This document shows, in pieces, positions 12,779 to 25,844 of a DNA stretch of 64,000 nt. Numbering within the stretch: position 1 is the first letter of the stretch; each line of letters starts with the position of its first letter. Source of the stretch: Lithospermum erythrorhizon (taxonomy: Eukaryota; Streptophyta; Magnoliopsida; Boraginales; Boraginaceae). Under the pieces are notes generated by a model. That model saw only the letters and a list, made by a program, of their open reading frames with translations. It made no database searches and was not told the origin of the DNA. The DNA lies in contig JADFUC010001681.1 of NCBI GenBank assembly GCA_019722365.1, positions 186,001 through 250,000 on the forward strand, in the 5' to 3' direction. The translations under genes and the position numbers were made by a program.

Positions 12779-15113
12779 ATTCTAACCTCGTATAGTTTCT
12801 ATAACTTTTTATACCATATCGTAAACTGTAAGGGCAAGAATTCGACGTTAAGAAATCCGATGCTCCACGACTGAAGCCGAAATTCACAACCAAAAATTAT
12901 CCCTCACAATTCCAGCAATCCCTACAATGTCGTAAAAGGATACATTGAACAATTAGGACACAAATGGTTGATGCACATTCCTATTCCTCAGCATAATTCC
13001 ATCTATTTGTAGCTTGTCTCCACAACATAATGCATTCACAGAAACATTTGCAACATCAATTACTGAAATTCCTACTTCAAACTACACTTTCAAATTCAAG
13101 AATGGAAGAAAACCAGGGTAAACATTTTACTATACTTACACGAAGACCAGGTTGGAGAATGTTTTGGAAGATCACGGCCTTACTACTACTTCTATCACTT
13201 GGCAACCAACTCTAGATGATTTTATTACAAATAATTTTCAACAAGATAGTAATTGTACTAGGGTCAATATTGTATCTACGTATGACTATCGTCCAGCTAC
13301 CTTTTGTTATGTTGTTCCCGGAGTTTTTCAAAATATATGCATTACAATATATGTTGCAATCTAGACACAAATAAATGACACGAAAACAATAAAATTGAAT
13401 TATACAACCATAGAATAGTAATTCATTCACTATATCAATTGCAAAAAAAATCTAAAAGTTCAAAACTTTATAATAAAAAATCTGAAAAACTTGGTATACT
13501 GAGACATTTCTGATAAAAAGCAATGATATTCTTGAAAAAAAATGAATCTTTTTAATTGGGTATAACAATAAACATAAAAATGCATCTGAGACGATAACAA
13601 TATACACACCTGCTTATCTTCTTCTTGGTGGGAGGAGGGGTTTATGAGGACAGCAATGGAATTGGTATTTTATTATCTGAAATCAAGAAACATTAGCCAA
13701 GCTTTTTAGATAGTGGACAGTTGAAGTGGTAATCATACAAAGATTGTCATAACATGAGTAAGAAAATTGAAGTGAGAGACAATTTTGGGCTACCCTACAA
13801 AAGCCCATTTTATATCAAACACACATCAATAGTAGTTATATAAAAGCGAAAGTATACGTTGATACGCCAATGCAGGCGCCCGCTCTGCTAAATTCATCAC
13901 CAACGCGAGTAGTGCAAGAGTCCGAGACGCTGCCTCGCATAAGCGTCCGTAGCCCACCCCTGCCACGCTTCAAGGCTGCGTGAACCCCGCAACATCGGCG
14001 CACGCATTCTGATTCAAGAACAATTACTGTCAGCCGTTGTGTATCGAACCCACGCCGATACGCTAGGCTTACCTACGGTATGTGGATTTTTTTTTTTTTG
14101 GACTTTATTTTAATTATCAACTACGTAGAAATTTAATAAATTAATACTCGATTATTTAATAAACTCTAAAGATAATCTAATTTTGGAATATTGTGTTAAA
14201 TTAATCATTCGCTCTCTTTTTCAAACTCATAAATTAATACTGACATTTATATTTTCTACCGTCCCGACGATACGTATGTCCATTATTAATATTAATTGGG
14301 GGATATTGAGGAGATCTTTGACTCCTTTGAGTTAATTAGGAGGATGTGAGTTATTAGGGATGACTAACAATTTTACCTATGTGATGGGTGTAAAAATTAA
14401 ATTAAAATTTTCATAAAATAATTTCTTCCAAAATAGGGTGGTTGTGCGAGTGTAGTGGTAATTTGTTTTTTTTTTTAAAAAACGACACTACAGATAAAGA
14501 CGATACGATAATTTGACCTCAGAAGATAAATAACTAATTATATAACATATGATTAGAAAGGATAAAATGAAGGAAGTTTTTAGAATCCAATAACTACCTA
14601 ACATAATTAAATGATTTACTTACTTTAATTTAGTTATGTATATTGAAATGTCATAACTTAGTTCACATTTTATTGTAAACTATATAGTCCATAATTTTTT
14701 TTCCTTATTTATCTTATTCTATCGTGTTTTTGTAATATTTCTATTGTTCATAGGTATTTAGCAAAATTGCTCTCCCTGCAATTTTATTTTGCATCTTTAA
14801 TGGTTAAAGCACCTTGCCATAACTCTGTGGTCATGGAACATGGGTTCAGTTAATATGGTTGAAACAAATAAATGATATTTGAAATATTTGGAACATGTAA
14901 ACGAATTTTGAATTAGTAAAAAATATGCTCCAAAACAAATACTCCGTAATTGATTCAAGAAACAAAGTAATCTTTATACATCAGAAATCACAAAGGAATC
15001 AAAATACAAAATAATACATGTTACAAGAAATCCATCAGCACAATGAAAGAAATAATAATGAAAGATTATTGCGAAATGCTTATATGCCACTTATTTGAGT
15101 GTTGATGGTTAAA
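12779..15113. other. Intergenic region between PGPP1 and XTH
   Basis: Contains the presumed 5' region of the phosphatase gene, a GC-rich island at about 13857-14088 (listed separately), and AT-rich sequence with the 3' end of the XTH transcript. A TACTCCGTA nonamer lies at 14940-14948. No gene is recognised. Confidence 0.5.
13857..14088. repeat. GC-rich island of unknown nature, possible degenerate SINE
   Basis: An abrupt GC-rich stretch of about 230 bp in AT-rich surroundings, ending at a poly-T run. On the minus strand it would start after poly-A and contain GGGTTCGATACA, similar to a Pol III B box. No convincing A box is present, so a tRNA-derived SINE is only one possibility. Confidence 0.3.
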
Positions 15114-16547
15114 CTAAAATGCAGGGTGTTTGCATTCCGTAGGTTTCCCTTGAGGAAACCTGTTAAAATCATTGCAATAGTTGTATATCATGAATTTCTG
15201 TTGAACCCATTTTAGTCTTCTTTTGCCCATTCCATCAATTTCTTGAGTTTGCCATGCATTGTTTTTAGGATCATTGGGAGTACAAGTAGGTTTTCCAACC
15301 AAACCACCAACTCCCAAAAGAGTAGTTTTTGTTGTAGGAGTTTTGCATACATTGCCATTGAAATTCACACTCCTGTATGTGGCGGTGAATGGAGCGATCG
15401 TCCAATCTGTTTTCACTCTTCCGCCTTGTGTTGCCCATTCATCCGCGTTCCATAAGCTGCAGAGGACTTTCATTGATTGGCTCTTGGGAAATGGCACTCC
15501 GATGGCTTCATTGTTTTTGAATACTCTAATTGGAATGTCATCTATCAACCAGCTGAAAAAAAAAATCACAGATTCGGTTAGAGATTTACTGATCATCGGA
15601 GAAATAAGGTTATAGTCATTGATATTGTCCTATATTGTACTCCATAGTTAAGAATATTATTACATTACACGTTGTGGGTTCCAGACGATGGAGTAGAGGT
15701 GAAAGTGTAGTGTCGGATCAAACCAAAGATGGAATTGTTGTTCTTTGTTACCCTGTCCTTGAGCAAAAATGTTGGTGTGAACTGTGTATGGTTGCCCAGA
15801 TGAATTTCCCAAGAACTCGAAATCAATCTCGTCATGCTTAGGTCCTGCTGGAGATGACAACTGCACAAGGATATTATACAATATACATGCAGCTTAGCTT
15901 CTTGATTATACTTTTTATTGGAGCCTATAAAATTGTTCAGCAACTTAGACTCTTAGAGCATTTGTAGCTGAGTTTCTGAGATCAAGCCTGTTTTCGGATT
16001 TAGGACATGCCAACACAAATGCTCTAAGCAGAGAAATCTTCAGTGTTAATAGCAATGTGATATTATTGATGTTCCATAATAAAAAAAAGTCCTATTTCAT
16101 ATTAATTTTACTAATGGTTTTTTGGAGGTGTAGCCGTGTAGCCCAGGTTCTTATAAACCACATTGTATTTGTTCGTAATGGATTTGGGATATGATCATCT
16201 TCAATGTAGATGTTGCATTTCCAGAAACTATATATGAGTCAAGAACTCGAAAGCTAAACTATATAGGATAGCTTGACACTTACAAAAAATGTGGTGACTG
16301 TGCCAGCTGAATTGCCAGGAATGAGCTTGAGTTTCATGTCAAGTCTCCCAAATAGATAATCACTCTTGGACTCAAAACCAGAACCCGAGAACTTATCCAA
16401 CGATAGTGTAAGGATCAAGCCATTACTAAGTATCTTTGCCCGTCCATCGCCCCATGTTATGCTAACATCCTTGATAAAATTCCCAGCTGAAACAACCAAA
16501 ACAGAAGCAATCAACACCAAGAGTCTAAGCATCAATGCGGTAGACAT
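15114..16547 (-). CDS. XTH: Xyloglucan endotransglucosylase/hydrolase (GH16), 299 aa
   Basis: Cuts and religates xyloglucan in the cell wall. Three exons: 16284-16547, 15664-15860 and 15114-15552 (TAG), 900 nt in total. The exon 2 donor at GTAATA is the one that joins in phase and yields NPQRVIWLIDDIP. The signal peptide spans about residues 1-22 (hydrophobic [13 protein letters not shown]). The catalytic motif DEIDFEFLG is intact, with nucleophile Glu and acid/base Glu at about residues 99 and 103. It is followed by the conserved N-glycosylation site NSS. The C-terminal XET domain contains the [13 protein letters not shown] and [12 protein letters not shown] phrases and paired cysteines. It looks like the AtXTH22-type group, judged from memory. 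A TATA-like element sits about 85 bp upstream of the ATG. Confidence 0.96.
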
Positions 16548-16628
16548 TTTTGCCGAATGAAAGAGGGGGGAAATGTAAACCGAAGAAGAGAATGGTGTGT
16601 TGGTGTTTGAGGTTATGCATTGAATAGG

Positions 16629-16640
16629 CTATATATATTG
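16629..16640 (-). promoter_or_regulatory. TATA-box candidate of the XTH gene
   Basis: Read on the minus strand this is TATATATAG, about 85 bp before the XTH start codon, the expected place for a plant TATA box. Confidence 0.55.
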
Positions 16641-18389
16641 AAGGATTTTAGATAGTATCTATTTGCATGGACTAAAGTTAGACGAGAGGGAGGCAACTAT
16701 GAGATTGAAGTAAGACCTAGTTATAAAGTTGACATTTTTTAGTTTATTTGTTTTTGCCAGATAGTTATACGCGTCTCTGTAGGGAATTTTTGCATTTTTC
16801 TGGTGCAAACATATTCATGAAAGGTATTGTTTGTGTAGATTAAGAAGGGATTAATATAATGTAATTTCTGGCTTTTCTGGTGCAAACATATATGAAATGT
16901 AATGGTCTATTTTGTCTACATAAGGTATTGTATTTGTAGCATGCCAATTTTTAGCAGAAGCATCTTTTGCCCATGTAATTTAAAAATTCAAAACATCTTT
17001 TGATGATCTATTATTCATCTTATTGCATGTACTCTTAACATGGTTTCATCCTCGGAAAATTGAGTTTCATGTACTGAATGATATTCAAAAAGAACTTATC
17101 ATTTATCAAACATGTCAAAGTATATGAAGTGCAATGGTACATCATACTGATCTATTAAGTTACTTCACTTATATGCGTCATATCTCAAAATAAATTTTGC
17201 TTAATCGGTGCCAACCATTCCTTTTTTATTAGCCTTTAAAAAAAATCAATCCATAGCAATATTTTATAACTGTAAATTATATTCCGTAATTATTAGACTA
17301 ACCATATTGATTTCCAATTAACCAAAGGGGCTCTATTGACATCAGCTAGATGGGCAGAGGAAACATTCATGGTTACAATGGGAGCAGTAATGGCATGGTT
17401 AGCTGTAGCCTTGTAGGGATGCATGTTATCAAATTTTAATGGAATTAGTTGAAATTAAATGTTGAACGAATCAAATCAGTTGAAATAAAATTAAACTGAT
17501 GAAAATAACTAGTTTCGATTATATTTATAGCTTAGAACCGAACAAGTAGGTATATATATAAAGAGTATACTGTATAAGTTCTTAATTTAATATATTTTTT
17601 TAAGGAACAATTAACTTAAGTTGTAAGAAATAATTTATTCACTTAACTTGTTATCAAAATACTCCGTATTTAGTTACGCCTATTCTAGCTAAATTTGATT
17701 AATCAAATTCTAAAAAAAGAAAAAAAAAACTAGCATAATTGTTCAAATATTGAAAAATATTTTCTATGAGTTGAGCCTTTGAGGGCAAGGAAATAAGACT
17801 AATGGGCCGCTTGAGCAGGTTCAAACCCTTTTCTGGACGGTCCGAATGGATCGTGTCTTTCTTTCTTGGCTCATTGGCTGCTTGATATTTGATATTGGAT
17901 CTATGATCTATCCTCTGTTACAGTACCATAAAATCATAACAAACTTTTATATGTTCTATGATTAATCAAAAAATTAAAAATAGAATATACAGTATGTGAG
18001 TGAAGACTCGGGTGGTTACCAAATTTTGCAATCATGGTGCTTATTTAGATCGTGACTGTTGAATTTCATAATTTAAAACGACTTATATTTAATTTTTTAC
18101 GCTTAGATGCCTAGTAATATCGAAATACCATACTTATCAATAACTTATATTCAAAACGATATTGTACCGTGATTTATCAAAAATGATATGCACCGTATTT
18201 ATAAAAAATTGTAAGCAGTAAGATTGAACTCAGAATATGTCATGATCGTAATTCGTGGCATATATAGAGTATAAACGAAAGTGTTACACAAATTGAATCC
18301 ACTTGTATATTGGTCCATTTAAGCGTAGCATACATGCCTAAATAATGGCTTCTATTTTCATCATTTAACTCATTAATTCATGGAATTAA
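16641..18389. other. Intergenic AT-rich interval
   Basis: XTH upstream region. A TACTCCGTA nonamer lies at 17660-17668. A similar phrase, TTCTGGTGCAAACATAT, occurs near 16798 and 16876, hinting at a small local duplication. No gene is seen. Confidence 0.45.
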
Positions 18390-18788
18390 ATGATATTTTC
18401 TAAAAAAAATCCTATAAACTCAAGTATGAAACAAATTAAGCCACCAAACATATTAAAGCTCATTAAATTCTCAGCTGCAAAAAACAACATCCTACCCTTA
18501 ATTATAGCTCTGGCTTGTCTATTATCTATCTCCCTCATTATGGATATCGTCTACCCATTATTGAAGAGTATGGGAGTGGCATCAATAATACGACATTCCG
18601 ACCCCACCCGATCAATTTTATTATCCTGTTTGGCAAGACTACACCTCGTCAGATTATCTAATTTAGTAAAGTTTACTTGTGATCCACCTAATAATACTTT
18701 TGTTTGTAATGTGGACGGCAATCACTATTATTCGAATACGTATTTGAATAGTCCTCGGACTAACATAATATTATGTATATGGCCATAA
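18390..18788 (+). CDS. Unrecognised 132-aa ORF with one membrane segment, probably a gene fragment
   Basis: An open frame with a basic N-terminus, one strong hydrophobic segment (about residues 34-55, LPLIIALACLLSISLIMDIV) and a C-terminal part with the spacing CDPPNNTFVC. This looks like the start of a type II membrane protein. The CD...C pattern after an anchor is vaguely like plant GT61 glycosyltransferases, but I cannot confirm that, and no downstream catalytic exon is visible. It may be a truncated pseudogene. Confidence 0.3.
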   Translation: MIFSKKNPINSSMKQIKPPNILKLIKFSAAKNNILPLIIALACLLSISLIMDIVYPLLKSMGVASIIRHSDPTRSILLSCLARLHLVRLSNLVKFTCDPPNNTFVCNVDGNHYYSNTYLNSPRTNIILCIWP

Positions 18789-19382
18789 AATTCACCTAAT
18801 ATCCTTGTGGTGAATATGTACATTCAATAAAACAATTATACGGGAATCTAACATGCGGATCAAACATCAATGTGCACATTTACTACCCCCAAGGATTAGG
18901 TAAGTAGATAACGTACTCGTCTTATGATCGATGGTCTCTAATTGAGTAATGTCAAAATGGCCATAAAATTCATAAACAATATCCACACGTTATGCAATTA
19001 GTCCGTGATGATAATGAGAATGTTATGGTTCAATCTCCAATATTATTGAAAAAGGTGTAGTAACGGTGACCTAAATGTTAAAGCATACATTGAAACTACA
19101 ATAACCATAATAGTGAGATCGTTGTCTCAACATTTTGCAAGTATGATAATTGAAACATTTAATTCAATTATATTGACAACCTTGGTACAAGATTATCTAT
19201 CTCCTTTATTTGTGTGCACCACAATGAGAGGAATATAAAAGAAGTATGATAGATGATCCTCACTTATAGTTATCAGACTAATAATATAACAATTTGAAAA
19301 TATTTAGTAGGACCATTTCAGTAATTATTTGAGTGTACCGATCAAGTAACTGGCGAGAGAGTTTACCGTACGTCGAAATGAC

Positions 19383-19767
19383 TCAGTAGTCCCCACTCGA
19401 ATCTGAATTGTTCATATGCAGTTCACAATAATTCAAGAATTGAGCCACTTCATCTTCATCCATTTCCTCCCAGTAAAAATCTTTAGACAACATAGGCAAC
19501 TTCTTGGAACTCAATTTTTTGTTAGAAGCTGCAAAATCACTTACTAGTATATACTTGACAATTCCCTTTAAAATATTTGGTGGGGCGTTACCGTTACCAT
19601 TAAATAACCACACTTCAGCCATACCATATTGAACAGCTAAAAGCATATCTTTCCTAAAACCATCCCCTTCCATGACTAAACTGCTAATTTCAATAACATA
19701 TTCATGGTCATTTAAAGAACTAACGACCCTATTAGTATTCCGGGCTGTACCTTTCCGCTGAGAGACA
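19383..19767 (-). pseudogene. Decayed plant basic secretory protein (BSP-family metallopeptidase-like) fragment
   Basis: The frame is open from about 19767 down to the stop at 19383. The segment EVWLFNGNGNAPPNILKGI aligns with the family hallmark VWQWNGNGQAPGGLIEGIADYV. DEVAQFLNYCELH matches the later TARFLDYC region, and NDHEYVIEISS matches the strand before the active site. The zinc-binding HEMTH of the family is replaced here by QYGMAEV, so both metal-binding histidines are lost. There is no signal peptide, and an in-frame stop lies just upstream, so the N-terminal third is missing. Family identity is by motif memory. The alternative is an expressed, catalytically dead, truncated paralogue. 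Confidence 0.6.
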
Positions 19768-19769
19768 TT

Positions 19770-21359
19770 TTAACCTCCTCATTTATCACTACAACTTCGG
19801 TGATCGAAGAATCGCTTGCAGCATTCAACCCTCATCAATCGCAGCCAAGCTTCATCGATACTTTAGTTATTTATTGTTGAAATGGAACAAACATTTTGTT
19901 ATCAATAAATAAAGTAGAAAGGGAAATGGTAAAATGAATGGTTACAGATGGATAGAATGACCTTTTTGTCTATGAAACTACTTGACAGCTTTTGAAAATG
20001 GGTATAGTGCTGTTTAGCACTTTTATGTTATCTCCTTGTATTGAAGTGTATGAGAATCATTTCTTTTATTATGCATGTTACAGGTAATTATTACACATTA
20101 TCGATATATAGGCTAAATATGTATATACATCATTATATCTGGTTGGATTGGGTATGACGTTGTTTCTTGATGGAGTAGTAGTGTTTAGCTAAAAGAGTGA
20201 AAGCCAGAAAAGAGAACAAGTCGTCGGAGGATTCCTGTTAATCTTTTATCAATTTAAAATTAATTATTCGAAGGTTAAAAGAATATCATAATTCCCAACC
20301 TTCTTCCTTTATAATGAAATTTGAAAAATAATCAAAAGATACTAGATGAACCATTCTATCTCCCAACCTAAAATTAATTAATAAATTAAACACATTCAAT
20401 TTATTTTAATTAAAGTTTTTAATTTTCAAGGTTTAAATTTATCCTTTATTCTAATAAAATAAATTAGAATCATGACATTGTTCATATGTTTTTATAATAT
20501 TATATTTGTATAGGCTTACATTATACGGAGTAACATTTATTTATGATTAAAGTTCAACTCGATAAATGAAAATGTTAATTGAAAATAATTAAAATTAATA
20601 TTATATATAATATAATCCATGATGAATAGATTTATTAGTTAATCACCTTACTATTATTCACACAATATATAAGTTAAATGCAATCCTGTTTTCCTAAAAT
20701 ATGTTCTTAGTTATTAAGGAAAGTATAGGATCAGAAGATTTTATTTTAAAATTTTATATGGAAATAAAGATTTGTTCAATATATATATTTCCTTAGCTAA
20801 TGTTATACTCAATTTATTTTATTTCCAAATGAACATCCTCTTAACATGTGATCGAAGTGAAATAAAATAAAATTAATTTGTCAAAGTATACAAGAGTTTG
20901 ATTATATAAAAATAATAATTAAAAACAAAACTAATAAGAAGGAAGTAGAATTCATATGAAATTCATACTCTACCGCTGAAAATCCAAAAAATCTATATAT
21001 ATTAAGGAACAAGCATATATAGGCCAATTAAACTTCAACTACAAATTATCTTTCATACCACACTACAAGTTACCTTAATGACTCGAAATTGGAACAAGTT
21101 TTACTTCCAACGCTTCTTTGAAGGTTAATCATCAAAGTTTCAACCTTATTACTTTTGTTTTCATCTTGAAGTAATAAATTACGTAAATTACTATTTCCTA
21201 GTCTGAGTATTATTATGATTAAGAGTTTGAGAATTTAATTAATTGCTGGTCAAGTTATTTGTTATATTCCTTGATAAATTAAAGTTATTATTATACATAC
21301 ATGCAGGGTTTATTTATTTTTAACAAATTAGAGGTGGATCATCAGTAGTACTAGCTAGC
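19770..21359. other. Gene-free AT-rich interval upstream of the C2 gene
   Basis: Strongly AT-rich. A TACGGAGTA nonamer lies at 20524-20532. A TATA-like CATATATAGG near 21013 may serve the C2-domain gene that starts at 21360. Confidence 0.45.
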
Positions 21360-21926
21360 ATGGCTAACGGAACTACGTCGTTCAGGCCATCGGGACGAGC
21401 TGCGCCACCACCACCACCACCACTCAACCATCGCAGACCACCGCCACTAGATGATGCTGAATGTGACACCATCTTAACTGTTGAAATATACCGTGCAGAA
21501 AACATCGATAAATCGACGAAAAACCTCGACGATTACCCAAGAATTTACACAGTTTTTGGGTTCGTCGATGCTCCGGAAAACGAGTTCACGACCCAGTACC
21601 GGAAAGGGGGTCCTAATCCACAATGGTTTGAGAAGCGAAAGTTGAAATTGGAGAATTATGAGCCATGCAATAATATGTTTTTGCACTTGGAGGTGATTAG
21701 GGTTAGTAGGTGCATGCAAGATCCAGGGACTTCAAGGGGGGTTGAAGTGGTCGGACGGACGAAAATATCCTTGCCGGAAATCGGTCAGAAAGTTGTGAGA
21801 CAATATGCACTTACGATTATGGAGAATGGGCGTGTGTCTAGTAAACCTAGGGGTCATATTGTTGTTGGTTTAGAGATGGACATAGCGATGAGGCAGAGGA
21901 AGCGTTACAGTTATTCAATGTATTGA
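21360..21926 (+). CDS. Small C2-domain protein, 188 aa
   Basis: Intronless gene. After a proline-rich leader (residues 15-31, with a run of seven prolines) comes one C2-like domain. It contains LTVEIYRAENIDKSTKNLD (loop 1 region), YRKGGPNPQWFEKRKLKL (the NPxW strand typical of plant C2 domains) and VVGRTKISLPEI. The C-terminus is basic (MRQRKRYSYSMY). Plant proteins of this shape bind membranes, often in defence or stress, but the exact paralogue is not known to me. The start is the first ATG of the frame, in a fair context (AGCATGGC). Acidic calcium ligands look incomplete, so calcium dependence is uncertain. Confidence 0.85.
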   Translation: MANGTTSFRPSGRAAPPPPPPLNHRRPPPLDDAECDTILTVEIYRAENIDKSTKNLDDYPRIYTVFGFVDAPENEFTTQYRKGGPNPQWFEKRKLKLENYEPCNNMFLHLEVIRVSRCMQDPGTSRGVEVVGRTKISLPEIGQKVVRQYALTIMENGRVSSKPRGHIVVGLEMDIAMRQRKRYSYSMY

Positions 21927-22915
21927 TTATTGACTAGAGAGTACGTTTTCGAGTTCGGATCGACTATGACACTCTTTAAAAAAAAAAATCCACCCACCGC
22001 CTCTCTCTTATAATTTAATCGAACCTGGTGACCTCTAAGCCACTCCAAGACCTTTCTATAACAACTGCACTATTCGATTATAACTAACACACGAATCCTG
22101 AGATTTTATTATGATTTCCTTGTTAGATGATACTAAGGCAATTGATTTTTATTACTCCCTATGATTTTCTTGTTGAAGCATATTTTTATGTTATCGAAAC
22201 GATGGTTGTATTATTGGTAGATAATGACAGTTAGTTAATTACATTAAGGCGTAGTCAAAATTAATTACAAGTGATCATATATGTTAAAATCAAATTTTAA
22301 ATCGTGACGACCAAATAATATGACTTATAAAATTTTAATGAATATTACATTTTCTTTTAAAAAATAAATAAATATAAAATTAATATTTTCAAAAAATCGA
22401 AACGGATCGAAACCTACTCTGACCTGAAAAAGCTCCGCCCCACTTAAACAGTAACTATTTCTTATCTAAGCCATATCTAATATCCTAGTGCATACAAAGG
22501 TACAAGTATATAAATACAAGCAAATTACGAACCTTCAATAATATAAAGACAAAAGAAAATGTGAAAACAATCCACAAAATTCTTACAAAGACGAGAACAA
22601 TAATACTGTACTATGTTTAAAATAAATTAGTTTAATAACCGAAAATGTTTGCCATGAAACAACCTTGGACCTTGTACATCAACAATCTCTACCCCCCCAC
22701 CGGCATCTATATTAAGCACTGAAAACAAGGGGGAGGTTTTCATGAAATTTCAGAAAGCTACCTTAAGATCTATATCCCTTTCCCCCCCTCTCATGGGATT
22801 CTGCATGGGAGGAGATTTTTTCCAGAACCTAAGTTTAAAAATGGGAAGTCTTCGAACGGAGTACCAAACGTCGAGATTATCTGCAGTTGTTAATCGAGTA
22901 ATGTGTCTGCCAGTA
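21927..22915. other. Spacer between convergent C2 and receptor-kinase genes
   Basis: Contains the 3' untranslated regions of both neighbours. No further gene or repeat is recognised. Confidence 0.5.
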
Positions 22916-25844
22916 CTATCCTTGAATAGTCTCGGAGGTATGACTCTGCGATTCCACTACCTTGCTATCAATGTCAGCTGAACCACTACTCTCCTTCTGT
23001 GATTCAATATCCATGCTGGCCGTTCGACTTCTCCTGTGCCTTCGATCCTGGTTAAAGGCCACAAGAACAAAGATGAGAGCATATTTAGACATAATTAAAA
23101 AGATTATTTGCTACGATCAATCAATTGTTTGCATATGAAATAGTTTACTATTTCAGAAAATACATCCCTAGGATGCAAACGAGTAGTTAGGATATATTAA
23201 GATAGATTAAGAGATTACGGGTGTATTAGTAAGGTCTTGGTCCTTACAAATCTATTCCCAATAGGTTTTAGTAGGGACCCCCACGAACTCTTAGCTACAT
23301 ATGAAGTGGGGAGGTTTAAAGAGAAAGAGAGAACACACCTCGCGATTCGGAAATTCATCGGAGTCCAGCATACGCACAACCTGACTCATTTTCGGACGCT
23401 TCTCCGAGTCAGGATCAACACACCTGAGTGCAACTAAAAGGGCGCGCTTTAAAGCGCGAGTTGTAGGCTTAACATCAAGGCTAGGATCTACAACTTCTTC
23501 TGCCCTCCTATTTCCAACCATCATCTTGAGCCACTCGACAAGATTAACCTACAAGAGATATAATTAATTATGAGATATTATAGGTGAGAACATCAAATTG
23601 GAATAGTTAGTTGTAGGAGCCTTTGCTGGGACAAAGAAGTCCCAAGTTCGACTATCCCAAATGAAGTATGGGACAGGGGGGTGAGGGATTCTTCAAAATT
23701 CAATTAAAAATATATATATATACCTGTCGAGAAATAATTCTTTAAAGAAAACTTCGCAGGGAGAGGGAAATGTAGCTGGTATGAGATACCAAATATTTTG
23801 TTTATATGTAAATACGCATGCTCATACAAGTAGATATAAACCCAGCAGAGAAAGACAAATGTGATCCTAACAAATCATAATAGTTGAATTATAAATTTAG
23901 TACCTCATTAGCAGGACGGCCATAGTCCACTGGATCTCTCCCTGTAACTGCTTCAAGAAGTAGAACACCAAAGCTGTATATATCACTCTTCTCATTTAAG
24001 AAGCCGGTATTTGCATATTCAGGAGCTACATAGCTGCAATTCAATAATATAAATATATGGGAGAGCTTCTCTGGCATAATGTCGAAGAAATAGTAAAAGA
24101 AGATATTGTACAATCGAGATTCACTAGAAGGGGTTCATACCCAAATGTCCCCATTACTCGGGTTGTGATGTAACTTTCCCCAGAATCCAGTAGCTTCGCC
24201 AAACCAAAATCGGAAACCTTAGCATTGAATTCATGATCAATCAAAATATTACTCGACTTTATGTCTCGATGAACAACTTTTGGCTCTATGGCTTCGTGCA
24301 AGTAAGCTAGTCTGCAATCCAACGGGTACATTTCAGGTCCAGAAACTTAAATATACCAAGGTTTATCAGTCAAAGTCAAATTGAAGATAAAATGTGAAGC
24401 AATTGCCTGATTTATTTTTCTCCATTTTGAATTATTTCGGACAAGAAAGAGATACTAATTTGTCACTACACGGGGGAAGTGGAGATGATGAATCAAAAAT
24501 CACAAGGCCATTGAGTTATAACTAATGAATATGTGCTCAAAAGTATGGATTTGTTAGATGGCAATTTCTAGTAAACGTGCAACATTAACCACGAGAAAAT
24601 TCGTTTTAAGATACCTATTCTTGAACGTCCACAATGATATTAAAACTGATGAAAACCATATCGCGGTATCGCTAAATGCTAACTTACGCTTTTGCTGTAC
24701 AAAGAAGCACCTTCATCCTAGCTTCCCAAGTCATGATGCCCTGTTGTCTCAAGGCACCATGGAGCCACTGTTCCAAATTGCCATTGTTGACATATTCATA
24801 TACCAACATCCTGTATCACCAGATAGCTACGAGTAAGATACAGTAATTTTAATGCTCAAAATTTGAATTAAGTACCAATCAGAGTCTAGCATATCAGACT
24901 GAACACAATCATCAGTAAGATGCTTAATTCAATTAGGAAATATCTCACAAACATAGAAGATAGCTGACCTATGAACTCCTTCAATGCAATAACCAAGGAG
25001 CCGAACGAGATTTTTGTGCCGAACGTTACCAATGGCATCAACCTCAACTCTAAATTCTTTCTCAGCTTGACCACTGCAATACATTTAGTGGAAATTTATT
25101 GAACAAAAAGTAGTCAAACGATCATAATTAGAAGGGGGGAAAACAATTATGACTCCATCAACATCCATTAGTCATAAACACTCACAGATTGTTTAGGAGC
25201 TTCTTCACAGCTACCTCTGTCCCATTGACTAACATGCCTCTGTAAACAACACCATATCCACCCTCACCAAGCACATTCTCTGCTGAGAAGCGGTTCGTTG
25301 CAATCTCGAGATCTCTAAGGGTGAACCAATGACCCCAACCAAGATGCGAAACTTCTGGTAAGCCGACCAAAGGAGAAGCCATAGGAAGTCCATATGACAT
25401 AGATGATGGTTTTCTAACAGTGCCAGAACCTACTTCCTCTCCAGAGTGAGAACTAAAGCCCCTTTCATGATGATAGATTGAGCTGCATTGGCTGGTGTTC
25501 TCAGCATCGCTGGATTTGCTTCTGCCCAAATGTACAAACATCTTCTCTGAGTTCTTATCACTTGACTTGTCGTTAAGTGCTACATATAAACTTTCTGGGT
25601 GATTGTTGGACTGCGAACCCCCAACACTATCAACTTTGATTTCTTTCGAGACATTTGGTATTTGAAAGAGGGAGTACTTATCAAGAGTTCTTCTAGACTT
25701 TCTTCGAAATGCAACCCAAATCGACAGGATCCCGAGAATCAAAACTATAAACGCGCCAACACATAGACCGATCACTACCCATAGCTTTAGACCAAAAAAC
25801 GATGTCCTTTTTGACAAAGCACTTTCTAGATTTCCAGAAGACAT
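22916..25844 (-). CDS. Receptor-like serine/threonine protein kinase (At2g42960/At5g18500 type), 509 aa
   Basis: Seven coding exons: 25186-25844, 24969-25073, 24688-24810, 24141-24311, 23904-24033, 23339-23548 and 22916-23047 (TAG). All GT-AG and in phase, 1530 nt. A short external N-terminus (about 20 residues) precedes one membrane segment (about 21-46, [20 protein letters not shown]), then a Ser-rich juxtamembrane region. The kinase domain starts near residue 185. Its glycine loop is [11 protein letters not shown], the catalytic lysine is in EVAVKK, the RD-type loop is HRDIKSSN, the metal-binding motif is DFGLAK, and MGTFGYVAPEY closes the activation segment. The phrase [13 protein letters not shown] is characteristic of this plasma-membrane kinase group. 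All catalytic residues are present. The ligand and pathway are unknown. An upstream leader exon near 26.6 kb is likely but not proven. Confidence 0.95.

Noticed and set aside
23237..23437. Plus-strand ORF over the receptor-kinase exon 6
   Set aside because: Antisense shadow of a spliced coding exon with verified phase.
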